From: an uncultured Pseudobdellovibrionaceae bacterium | GTDB lineage: Bacteria; Bdellovibrionota; Bdellovibrionia; Bdellovibrionales; Bdellovibrionaceae | Length of the DNA stretch: 8,850 nt | Assembly: GCA_937900305.1 (NCBI GenBank) | Contig: CALCCV010000629.1 | Location: 1-8,850 of the forward strand | Direction of reading: 5' to 3' | In this document: positions 1 through 5,839 of the stretch, in pieces | How the letters are laid out: each line of letters begins with the position of its first letter | Numbering within the stretch: the first letter of the stretch is position 1 | Notes under the pieces: model-generated | What the model saw: the letters and a program-made list of their open reading frames with translations, nothing else | Database searches by the model: none | What the model was told of the DNA's origin: nothing | Position numbers and translations under genes: made by a program

Positions 1-11
1 TCTTCCGATCT
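1..11. other. Probable Illumina adapter remnant at contig end
   Basis: The first 11 bases, TCTTCCGATCT, are identical to the 3' end of the common Illumina sequencing adapter. They lie exactly at the window edge, where untrimmed adapter is expected at a contig end. An exact 11-base match at that position by chance is very unlikely. These bases should not be read as genomic sequence. Confidence 0.75.
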
Positions 12-124
12 GCTTTGGATGTGTGACCCACAAAATCTTCGATTTTTGAAAAATGAATCATTCCACAATCCAAAGATCCATATGTGAACAAACGAAAAGT
101 TTCGGCCAAAAGACACCTGTTTTC

Positions 125-168
125 TCGTCGAAAAACTCGACGAATTTTCTCGTCGAGTTTTTCGACGA
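125..168. repeat. Nested palindrome built from four alternating heptamers
   Basis: Two 19-bp arms (TCGTCGAAAAACTCGACGA at 125-143 and its exact reverse complement at 150-168) flank a 6-base spacer. Each arm is itself a small hairpin, with TCGTCGA and TCGACGA separated by 5 bases. The result is four alternating heptamers starting at 125, 137, 150 and 162, that is at 12-13 bp steps. No T-tract follows on either strand, so a standard intrinsic terminator is unlikely. It could be a cruciform-forming element, the end of an upstream transcript, or a paired operator upstream of glnB. The structure is certain and the function is unknown. Confidence 0.9.
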
Positions 169-270
169 AATCACAATTCCTGTTTAATCACTCTAGTTGA
201 GTTTCGAAAGTGTATGTCACCCGAATGAATCAGCCCACGATTATTGTTTTGCGTTAGGTTCGCCACAGTT

Positions 271-299
271 TTGACGGACCCATCGAACTTCTCTATTGT
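271..299 (+). promoter_or_regulatory. Candidate sigma70 promoter for glnB-glnA
   Basis: A -35-like TTGACG (271-276, 5 of 6 to consensus) is separated by 17 bp from a -10-like TATTGT (294-299, 4 of 6). Transcription would begin near 306, leaving a short leader of about 14 nt before the glnB ATG at 320. The match in spacing is good but the -10 box is weak. No competing sigma54 site was seen. Confidence 0.4.
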
Positions 300-319
300 C
301 GCCCGAAAGCGAGCAACAG

Positions 320-658
320 ATGAAAAAAATAGAATCTATCATTAAGCCCTTTAAGCTCGATGACGTTGTCGAGGCGCTCTCTGAAGTTGGAGTGGAGGGC
401 GTGACGGTGTCTGAGGTTCGCGGATTTGGCCGCCAGAAAGGTCGCACAGAAATTTACAAAGGGGCTGAATACGTCGTCGACTTTCTTCCCAAGATCAAAA
501 TCGAAGTGGTCGTACCTGATCAAATCGCCGACACGGTGATTAGCGCCATTCAGCGAACCGCCAAAACTGGCAAGATCGGCGATGGCAAAATATTTGTGAC
601 CGACATCGAAAAAGCCGTCCGCATTCGCACTGGTGAACAAGACGAAGAAGCACTTTAA
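320..658 (+). CDS. glnB: Nitrogen regulatory protein PII
   Basis: This encodes a 112-residue PII signal protein, the family's exact usual length. PII trimers bind ATP/ADP and 2-oxoglutarate in the cytoplasm and control glutamine synthetase adenylylation, nitrogen-responsive transcription and Amt transport. The T-loop is intact, with GRQKGRTEIY followed by GAEY, placing Tyr51 at the uridylylation position. Gln39, Lys58 and the TGKIGDGK segment with Lys90, which contact ligands, are also present. I chose the ATG at 320 (MKKIESIIKPF) because it gives the canonical N-terminus; an in-frame TTG at 296 would add eight unsupported residues inside the putative promoter. The ribosome site is weak. The gene lies 43 bp upstream of glnA and is probably cotranscribed with it. 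From sequence alone it could equally be named glnK. Confidence 0.95.
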   Translation: MKKIESIIKPFKLDDVVEALSEVGVEGVTVSEVRGFGRQKGRTEIYKGAEYVVDFLPKIKIEVVVPDQIADTVISAIQRTAKTGKIGDGKIFVTDIEKAVRIRTGEQDEEAL

Positions 659-701
659 CTAGTTACCTAACCTGAAAAGAATTGAGAGAGGAGCGACCGC
701 T

Positions 702-2117
702 ATGAAATCCCAAGAAGCAATGCAGTTTGTCCGCGACAGAGGCGCCAAAATGGTGAATCTAAAATTTTGTGATCTCGTCGGAACTTGGCAGCACCTAACG
801 GTGCCATTGAGTCAACTGACGGTGGAGTGTTTTGAACAAGGCTTTGGTTTCGACGGAAGCTCGATCCGCGGCTGGCGTGGCATCGAAGAGTCAGACATGA
901 TCATCATGCCAGATCCAGCCACGGTTTGTATCGATCCATTTATGGAGACACCCACGGCTTCATTTATCTGCGACGTCTGTTTGCCCGACAGCCACGCGTC
1001 TTACATCCGCGACCCCCGCGGCGTTGTGAAAAAGGCATTGGCTTACATGCAATCTACCGGCATTGCAGACACCGCCTATTTCGGCCCTGAAGCTGAATTT
1101 TTTATTTTCGATGACGTTCGTTATGAACAGACCAGCAACAGCGGCTTTTACGTCGTGGATTCAGACGAGGGCGTTTGGAACACCGGTCGTGAAGAGGGTG
1201 GTAAAAATCTCGGGTATAAACCGCGCTCAAAAGAAGGATATTTTCCAGCTCTGCCGGTCGATTCGATGCACGACTTGCGCACCGAAATCTGCCTTGAAAT
1301 GGAAAAAATGGGAATGGCCGTTGAGCGCCACCATCATGAAGTGGCCAGTGCTGGTCAGGCCGAAATCAATTTTCAATACGATTCAGCGCTCAACATGGGC
1401 GACAAAATGATGTGGTTCAAATACATCGTGAAAAATGTGGCTCGTCGCCATGGCAAAACTGTCACTTTCATGCCTAAACCCATTTTCGGTGACAACGGGT
1501 CCGGCATGCACATGCACTTGTCGCTTTGGAAAGACGGAAAAAATCTTTTCGCCGGCAACAAGTACGCAGGCTTGAGTGAAATGGCTCTGCACTTTATTGG
1601 CGGAATTTTAAAACATGCTCCTGCCCTTTGCGGCTTCATCAATCCGTCGACAAATTCGTACAAACGTTTGGTACCCGGTTTCGAAGCTCCGACAAAGTTG
1701 GCGTACAGCTTTAAAAATCGCTCTGCGGCTATTCGCATTCCCAACTCTGGACCAAATCCAAAAGCGAAACGCATCGAATTTCGCACTCCAGATCCTTCGG
1801 CAAATATTTATTTGGCTGAAGCAGCAATCTTGATGGCGGGTCTCGATGGCATCTTAAACAAAATCAATCCCGGTGATCCCCTCGACAAAGACATTTACGG
1901 ACTGCCGCCAGAAGAAGCAGCTCGCATTCCATCGGTGCCTGGAACATTGGAAGAAAGTCTCGATCAATTGCGTGAGGACAACTCATTCCTGAAAAAGGGT
2001 GATGTGTTTTCACAAGACTTGCTAGACACTTGGATCAACTACAAAATTGATAAAGAAATTCGACCCGTTCAGCAAAGACCAGTTCCCTACGAGTTTCATT
2101 TGTATTATGACTGCTAG
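702..2117 (+). CDS. glnA: Glutamine synthetase, type I (GSI-beta-like)
   Basis: This 471-residue enzyme makes glutamine from glutamate, ammonia and ATP in the cytoplasm as a dodecamer; E. coli GlnA has 469 residues. A strong GAGAGGAG ribosome site (686-693) precedes the ATG. Visible motifs are the Asp51 loop FDGSSIRGW (50-58), GPEAEFF with metal ligands Glu130 and Glu132, Glu213 and Glu221 (GQAEINF), the ATP-binding GDNGSGMHMH (263-272, His270), the flap Glu328, NRSAAIRIP (339-347) and RIEFR with Glu359 and Arg361. Tyr399 in IYGLPPEE matches the adenylylation tyrosine of E. coli GlnA, so control by a GlnE-type adenylyltransferase responding to PII is expected. Placement after glnB fits this regulatory pair. 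No frameshift or missing catalytic residue is seen. Confidence 0.97.
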   Translation: MKSQEAMQFVRDRGAKMVNLKFCDLVGTWQHLTVPLSQLTVECFEQGFGFDGSSIRGWRGIEESDMIIMPDPATVCIDPFMETPTASFICDVCLPDSHASYIRDPRGVVKKALAYMQSTGIADTAYFGPEAEFFIFDDVRYEQTSNSGFYVVDSDEGVWNTGREEGGKNLGYKPRSKEGYFPALPVDSMHDLRTEICLEMEKMGMAVERHHHEVASAGQAEINFQYDSALNMGDKMMWFKYIVKNVARRHGKTVTFMPKPIFGDNGSGMHMHLSLWKDGKNLFAGNKYAGLSEMALHFIGGILKHAPALCGFINPSTNSYKRLVPGFEAPTKLAYSFKNRSAAIRIPNSGPNPKAKRIEFRTPDPSANIYLAEAAILMAGLDGILNKINPGDPLDKDIYGLPPEEAARIPSVPGTLEESLDQLREDNSFLKKGDVFSQDLLDTWINYKIDKEIRPVQQRPVPYEFHLYYDC

Positions 2118-2127
2118 AGTTTATACT
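2100..2127 (+). promoter_or_regulatory. Possible weak promoter at the end of glnA
   Basis: A good -10-like TATACT (2122-2127, 5 of 6) lies 16 bp after a poor -35-like TTGTAT (2100-2105, 3 of 6). It could give the H-protein-like gene its own transcript. I see no obvious terminator between glnA and that gene, so read-through is an alternative. Confidence 0.22.
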
Positions 2128-2168
2128 TTTTGAGATCTGCAAACTGCACAACTCGAAAATAAAAATTT

Positions 2169-2188
2169 AACAACTCTTAACAACTCTT
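2169..2188. repeat. Two tandem copies of a 10-bp unit
   Basis: The decamer AACAACTCTT occurs twice back to back in the 114-bp gap between glnA and the H-protein-like gene. Its CAACTCTT core appears again at 2651-2658, inside the hairpin after that gene. One helical turn per unit would suit a pair of protein-binding half-sites, but simple replication slippage is equally possible. Confidence 0.6.
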
Positions 2189-2231
2189 GGACCAGCGTGA
2201 GTTTACGTGAGTGAAACTGAAGGAGATCTGG

Positions 2232-2636
2232 ATGAGTGACAACGACGTAAAGAATTTTATGGGCTATCTCTGGTACAAAGATGAAGGAGATGGCACCGTC
2301 ACCATTGGATTGAATGAAGATGCTCTCGAGGATTTCGAAGAAATTCTCAGCGTTGAATTGCCTCAAGAAAATGAAAAAGCGCAAACGGACGTCATTTTGG
2401 GAACAATTGAAACTGACGATGGTCCTTTGGATATTTATTCGCCCGTTGCAGGCGTTGTTTTGGAAGTCAATCAACAGGCCGTCGAAGACCCCGCCGTGAT
2501 CATGGAAGACCCTTATGAAGAGGGTTGGCTCTTGCGCATCGAAACCACGGAAACGTTGGATGAAGATGAGGACGAAGAGGAAGAGGATGAAGACGACGAG
2601 GACGAGGACGCTGAAGAGGACGAAGACGACAATTAA
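2232..2636 (+). CDS. GcvH-like lipoyl-domain protein lacking the lipoyl lysine
   Basis: A 134-residue protein whose residues 11-103 align along the whole glycine-cleavage H-protein fold. Examples are EGDGTVTIG near the start, VELPQ at 41-45, IYSPVAGVVLEVN at 68-80 and EDPYEEGWLLRIE at 92-104. True H proteins carry lipoate on a lysine in ESVKAASDLYSP. Here the aligned segment is ETDDGPLDIYSP, so Asp63 sits at the lysine position and no lysine is nearby. The last 25 residues (110-134) are almost all Asp and Glu. I chose the ATG at 2232 because AAGGAG lies just upstream; an in-frame GTG at 2211 lacks such a site. No gcvT or gcvP is nearby. It is unlikely to work as a classical aminomethyl carrier; a structural or regulatory role is inference. 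The fold call is firm and the function unknown. Confidence 0.8.
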   Translation: MSDNDVKNFMGYLWYKDEGDGTVTIGLNEDALEDFEEILSVELPQENEKAQTDVILGTIETDDGPLDIYSPVAGVVLEVNQQAVEDPAVIMEDPYEEGWLLRIETTETLDEDEDEEEEDEDDEDEDAEEDEDDN

Positions 2637-2646
2637 AAGTCTGGAC

Positions 2647-2669
2647 GGCGCAACTCTTGCCGTTGCGCC
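2647..2669 (+). other. Perfect 8-bp stem-loop between the H-like and PAP2 genes
   Basis: GGCGCAAC (2647-2654) pairs exactly with GTTGCGCC (2662-2669) around a 7-base loop. It starts 11 bases after the H-protein-like stop. No run of T follows, so rho-independent termination is doubtful. It may protect the upstream mRNA's 3' end or affect translation of the PAP2 gene, whose start lies 23 bases downstream. Confidence 0.6.
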
Positions 2670-2691
2670 AAATCTCCTCTAAATTGAGGAT

Positions 2692-3384
2692 GTGGATTTT
2701 CTAAAAAGTTATGACATTAAGCTTTTTGAGTTGATCAACTCAAAGTGGACCAACGCCGTCTTTGATCGTTTTTTTCCAGCGATCACTGACCTTCACAAAA
2801 ATTCTTTTTTTGTAATTTTGATTTTATCGTTTATGACATTTTCGCTCGTCCGTGCGTTTCGAGTCAGAGGTTTAGGCTACTTGGCCATACTCTTTTTGAC
2901 AGTTGGGATTTGTGACTGGACTGGCACGCAATTGTTCAAACACCGCTTTGAACGCCCCCGCCCCGCAGCGACGGCCGGAGTTCAAGTCATCGAGCGCAGC
3001 CCATCGAGCGGTTATGGTTTTATCAGCAATCACGCCGCCAATATGACCTGCTTTGCCGCCATTGCTGGATATTTACTGCCGGGTTTTGCCCGCGTTTTTT
3101 TTCTGCTAGCGCTGTTGGTGAGTTACTCTCGAATCTATAATGGCGCCCACTTTCCAGCTGACGTCGTGGTCGGAATGATATGGGGATTTTTCATTGGCCG
3201 CACAATGTGTTGGTTCTTGGATCGCTTTACCTTCGAACGTCTGGAACAAATTAAAGTCATCCGCAGATTTGTGCCGGTGAACCGCAATCGAATTCCTCGT
3301 CGCCGTCCACCTTTGCGTTTTCAAATACTGAACCCCGAGATTTTGCCAGCCGGCCCGAAAGGATTTGGACCATGCGAGTCTTAG
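2692..3384 (+). CDS. PAP2-family membrane lipid phosphatase
   Basis: A 230-residue integral membrane protein of the PAP2 superfamily, which removes phosphate from lipid phosphates or pyrophosphates such as undecaprenyl pyrophosphate. The three family motifs are visible: KHRFERPRP (83-91, K-x6-RP), a diverged second motif ISNHAA (111-116, His114, where PSGH is typical) and SRIYNGAHFPAD (146-157, SR-x5-H-x3-D with His153 and Asp157). Hydrophobic segments lie near 38-55, 61-75, 118-144 and 158-175. The tail after 190 is rich in arginine and proline and probably cytoplasmic. The GTG start is chosen because a stop lies three codons upstream and the conserved-looking N-terminus begins at once. GAGGA ends only one base before it, an unusually short spacing. 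The 3' end overlaps the next gene by 13 bp. The substrate is not determined. Confidence 0.85.
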   Translation: MDFLKSYDIKLFELINSKWTNAVFDRFFPAITDLHKNSFFVILILSFMTFSLVRAFRVRGLGYLAILFLTVGICDWTGTQLFKHRFERPRPAATAGVQVIERSPSSGYGFISNHAANMTCFAAIAGYLLPGFARVFFLLALLVSYSRIYNGAHFPADVVVGMIWGFFIGRTMCWFLDRFTFERLEQIKVIRRFVPVNRNRIPRRRPPLRFQILNPEILPAGPKGFGPCES

Positions 3385-4355
3385 TGACGGGAGCGAACGG
3401 CTTTTTAGGCAGTTGGCTGGTGAAAAAACTCATTTCGATGGGAATCGATGTTTCGATCCTCGCCCGACCGAACAGTGACTTGAGTTTGCTAGAAGGAACG
3501 AAGTTTAAAACCTTTCAAGGCGATGTAACTTCTCTCGAGAGTCTTTACCCCGCTTGTGACGGCCACGAATTTGTTTTTCACTTAGCTGGTGTCGTTGCCT
3601 ATAAAAAATCCCAGCGGTTGCAGATGGAAAAAGTGAATGTGCAAGGCACCCGCAATGTCTTACAGGCTTGTCAAAAGGGGAAAGTGAAGCGCTTGATTCA
3701 CACCTCTTCGGTGGTTGCCATCGGCGCTGGATTTAGACCTCAGGATGTCTTGAATGAATCGGCCAAATTCAATCTTACTAAATACAACTTGGGATATTTT
3801 GAAACCAAACGAAAAGCCGAAGAGTTGGTCCGCGAAGCTTGCCAGGCGGGATACATCGATGCCGTTTGTGTGAATCCAAGTACTATTTATGGTCCAGGGG
3901 ATGCCATGAAGGGCAGCCGCGGAATGCAGATGAAAGTCGCACGCGGAAAAATGCCATTTTTCACTTCGGGCGGAGTTTCGATTGTTGACGTCGAAGATGT
4001 CGTTCAAGGAATCGTCAAGGCTTGGCAAAACGGCCGCAGCGGAGAGCGCTACATCCTCTCGGGCGAAAACATAACTGTTCAGCAGCTCTTTCAAACGATC
4101 GCCAAAGCCGCGGGAGTTCGTCCACCCGTTATTAAAATGCCCAAGGCTCTTTTGTATGGTCTCGGTCACCTCGGAGATTTCCTAAGTCAATTTGGTGTGT
4201 CGGGAGGGTTGTCGATAGAAAATGCCGTCACCGCCACACTTTATCATTGGTATGATTGCAAGAAAGCCCAAACTGAACTGGGATTTCAATTTCGACCTGC
4301 CGAAGAATCTATTCGCAAGAGCATCGAATGGGCCAAGGCAAAAAAAATAATATGA
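3372..4355 (+). CDS. NAD-dependent epimerase/dehydratase, extended SDR (HpnA-like)
   Basis: A 327-residue extended short-chain dehydrogenase/reductase acting in the cytoplasm. The nucleotide-binding Rossmann motif TGANGFLG is at residues 6-13, followed by FHLAG (69-73). The catalytic set is the TSS segment at 111-113 and Tyr142-x3-Lys146. NPSTIYGPGD (168-177) and RYILSGENIT are typical of the subgroup containing the hopanoid-associated sugar epimerase HpnA and dihydroflavonol-4-reductase-like enzymes; I recognise the pattern but cannot fix the substrate. No squalene cyclase or other hopanoid gene is in the window. Its start lies inside the PAP2 gene (13-bp overlap) with AAAGGA upstream, and its stop overlaps the transglycosylase start as ATGA, so all three are probably one transcript. 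The product more likely serves lipid-linked or envelope glycan metabolism (inference). Confidence 0.85.
   Translation: MRVLVTGANGFLGSWLVKKLISMGIDVSILARPNSDLSLLEGTKFKTFQGDVTSLESLYPACDGHEFVFHLAGVVAYKKSQRLQMEKVNVQGTRNVLQACQKGKVKRLIHTSSVVAIGAGFRPQDVLNESAKFNLTKYNLGYFETKRKAEELVREACQAGYIDAVCVNPSTIYGPGDAMKGSRGMQMKVARGKMPFFTSGGVSIVDVEDVVQGIVKAWQNGRSGERYILSGENITVQQLFQTIAKAAGVRPPVIKMPKALLYGLGHLGDFLSQFGVSGGLSIENAVTATLYHWYDCKKAQTELGFQFRPAEESIRKSIEWAKAKKII
4340..4346 (+). other. In-frame A AAA AAA slippery heptamer at a gene junction
   Basis: The heptamer sits in the correct X XXY YYZ phase of the epimerase gene, a few codons before its stop, with AAGG just upstream. A -1 shift here would run through two Asn codons straight into the ATG of the transglycosylase frame, giving a fused protein. 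The run is part of A8 (4340-4347) and is followed by T8 (4358-4365), so sequencing or polymerase slippage is also possible. Confidence 0.4.
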
Positions 4356-5356
4356 ACTTTTTTTTAACTATCCCGCGCAAAATCTTAAAATTCGTAAAGC
4401 GTCGCCCGTTGATCAGTTTCATACTGACTCCGTTTGTCCTGTTGGGAATATTCGCGGCTTATATCTGGTGGAAAGTTCCATCGCAAGCTCAAATCAAAGG
4501 CTGCATCACCACAACGATGTTTCAAGTTGAACTGTGCCCAGGTTCAAAAAACTATGTGCCTTTGAAAAAAATCGCCTCGTCGTTGCGACGAGCGGTTGTC
4601 TTCGCCGAAGATTCTAGATTCTATTCTCACGAAGGTTTCGACTGGGAGTCTATCGAAAAAAGTGCCCGCGAAAACTTAGAAAAAGGGAAAGTCATTCGCG
4701 GAGGTTCGACGATCTCTCAACAATTGTCGAAAAATATGTTCCTCAGCCAAGATAAAAACTATCTTCGCAAATTTTTAGAAGCTTTGATCACTTACAAAAT
4801 CGAAAAGACGCTGACGAAAGATGAAATTCTCGAACGGTACTTAAACGTCGTTGAGTTCGGGAAAGACATTTACGGAGCGAAGGCCGCAGCCCAATTTTAT
4901 TTTAAAAAGGCTCCTTCCCAGTTATCGGTATTGGAATCTGCATTTTTAGCGATGGTGCTACCCAACCCCCCAAAATACTCCCGATCTTTTTTCAAAAAAG
5001 ACCTCACCAAATTTGCTCGATCTCGAATTAAATCTATCGTTACAGCGATGCACAAAACTGGAAATCTTTCGGCCGGAGACTACGAAACCGCAATGGCCAA
5101 TCTCAGTTTTTTTCTCAGCGGAGAACGGCCGGTACTCCCTGACAGCTACAATGCCGGTGAAAAATCTGATGAAGATTGGCAAGAATTGCTAGAGGAAGTC
5201 AGTGAAATGAAAGTGGGCGATCCGAAACTTCCCGAAGTTGCGCCGACTGCACCGAACGAAATCGGCTTCGGTGAAGAGCCCACTCCTGACGAGGCGGCCC
5301 CACCTGAAAGTTCAGACCAAATTCTCAATGACCTGGAAGAGTCCGAAACTCAATAA
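4352..5356 (+). CDS. mtgA: Monofunctional peptidoglycan glycosyltransferase (GT51)
   Basis: A 334-residue membrane-anchored GT51 enzyme that polymerises lipid II into glycan strands on the periplasmic side. One N-terminal transmembrane segment spans about 20-40 after a basic start. The family motifs follow in order: EDSRFYSHEGFDW (86-98, catalytic Glu86), GGSTISQQLSKNMF (117-130), RKFLEALI (139-146, second Glu143) and KDEILERYLNVVEFG (156-170). No transpeptidase domain follows. Residues after about 262 form an acidic, proline-containing extension of some 70 residues not usual in MtgA (about 240 residues). I chose the ATG at 4352 because it overlaps the epimerase stop (ATGA) and begins a natural N-terminus; an in-frame ATG at 4328 adds eight residues inside the epimerase. 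The symbol is by family; the extension is of unknown role. Confidence 0.92.
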   Translation: MNFFLTIPRKILKFVKRRPLISFILTPFVLLGIFAAYIWWKVPSQAQIKGCITTTMFQVELCPGSKNYVPLKKIASSLRRAVVFAEDSRFYSHEGFDWESIEKSARENLEKGKVIRGGSTISQQLSKNMFLSQDKNYLRKFLEALITYKIEKTLTKDEILERYLNVVEFGKDIYGAKAAAQFYFKKAPSQLSVLESAFLAMVLPNPPKYSRSFFKKDLTKFARSRIKSIVTAMHKTGNLSAGDYETAMANLSFFLSGERPVLPDSYNAGEKSDEDWQELLEEVSEMKVGDPKLPEVAPTAPNEIGFGEEPTPDEAAPPESSDQILNDLEESETQ

Positions 5357-5370
5357 ACTGGAGGCCAGTT
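5356..5370. terminator. Small hairpin between convergent genes, possible bidirectional terminator
   Basis: AACTGG (5356-5361) pairs with CCAGTT (5365-5370) around a 3-base loop, filling the whole 15-bp space between the convergent mtgA and cheW stops. The stem is short and no clear T-tract follows on either strand, so termination strength is doubtful. Confidence 0.3.
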
Positions 5371-5371
5371 G

Positions 5372-5839
5372 TTAGCCGGCATGGCGAAGTTGGTTGAGCG
5401 TAGATTTGGATCGGATGAGATCTTCGTCTGAAGCATTGAGAACTCCCTTCACATCTAACAGCAATGTGAGGCCCGCATCAGAGCGGACCACGCAAGAGAT
5501 CAACGTCGCCCCCTGATTGTCAGCCGAAAGCGGCGTTTTCATAATGTCTTTTTCGTCGGGCGCCACGACCGTGTGAATGCAATCCACAACGAGTCCGACA
5601 GAATTGCCATTCCACTCACAAACGACAACGGCTGTGTCGTGCGTAAGCGTGGGCACATAACCAAGACGAATTCTTAAATCGATAACCGGCAAAATTTGAT
5701 CCCGTAAGCGCATGAAACCTAAAAAGTAAGTGGGAGTTCCCGGTGTCGGCGTGACCGTGGGAAACGCTATGACTTCTTTGATCGTCTCAAGTTGAATTCC
5801 AAATTGTTCTGCTTGAATCTCAAAACTTAAAAATCGCAT
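5372..5839 (-). CDS. cheW: CheW-like chemotaxis coupling protein
   Basis: A 155-residue single-domain CheW-like protein, the usual length for a coupling protein that links receptors to the kinase CheA in the cytoplasm. It begins MRFLSFEI and has the expected two beta-barrel subdomains. The conserved block RLRDQILPVIDLRIRLG (44-60) corresponds to the NLRG-x-V-P-V-DLR region of CheW, with Arg46 at the receptor/CheA contact site; the usual Gly after it is Asp. VVVCEWNGNSVGLVVDCI (71-88) and LLLDVKGVL (126-134) fit the family. Its ATG directly abuts the TAA of the upstream receptor-like gene (TAAATG), with AAGGG before it inside that gene, so translation is probably coupled. The pairing suggests a dedicated coupler for that receptor. 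No cheA is in the window. Confidence 0.88.
   Translation of the reverse strand: MRFLSFEIQAEQFGIQLETIKEVIAFPTVTPTPGTPTYFLGFMRLRDQILPVIDLRIRLGYVPTLTHDTAVVVCEWNGNSVGLVVDCIHTVVAPDEKDIMKTPLSADNQGATLISCVVRSDAGLTLLLDVKGVLNASDEDLIRSKSTLNQLRHAG

Larger units (their letters stand above)
12..319. other. Non-coding region upstream of glnB
   Basis: I find no convincing gene in this stretch of about 300 bases. It contains the nested palindrome at 125-168 and the sigma70-like promoter at 271-299, and is otherwise AT-rich. An 8-bp inverted repeat (CTTTGGAT at 13-20 and ATCCAAAG at 68-75) is present but far apart. I found no clear sigma54 -24/-12 element (GG-N10-GC), although such elements are common upstream of nitrogen genes. 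The gene left of this region is not in the window. Confidence 0.6.

Noticed and set aside
13..75. Inverted repeat CTTTGGAT/ATCCAAAG as a mobile-element end
   Set aside because: Only 8 bp match, the arms are 47 bp apart, and no transposase or target duplication is seen.
125..168. CRISPR array or ordinary intrinsic terminator
   Set aside because: There are no unique spacers of CRISPR size and no T-tract after the stem on either strand.
12..319. Sigma54 (-24/-12) promoter for nitrogen genes
   Set aside because: I looked for GG-N10-GC spacing; candidates at 17, 104 and 257 all lack the downstream GC.
293..640. Long open frame on the minus strand across glnB
   Set aside because: It is the antisense shadow of a clearly conserved PII gene and has no recognisable protein features or ribosome site.
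1373..1786. Minus-strand open frame of 137 codons inside glnA
   Set aside because: It overlaps the conserved catalytic core of glutamine synthetase and its translation resembles no family I know.
2232..2636. A functional glycine cleavage H protein (gcvH)
   Set aside because: The fold matches, but the lipoylated lysine is replaced by Asp and no other glycine-cleavage gene is nearby.
3660..4169. Minus-strand open frame of 169 codons inside the epimerase gene
   Set aside because: It lies wholly antisense to a well-supported SDR gene, with no domain signature.
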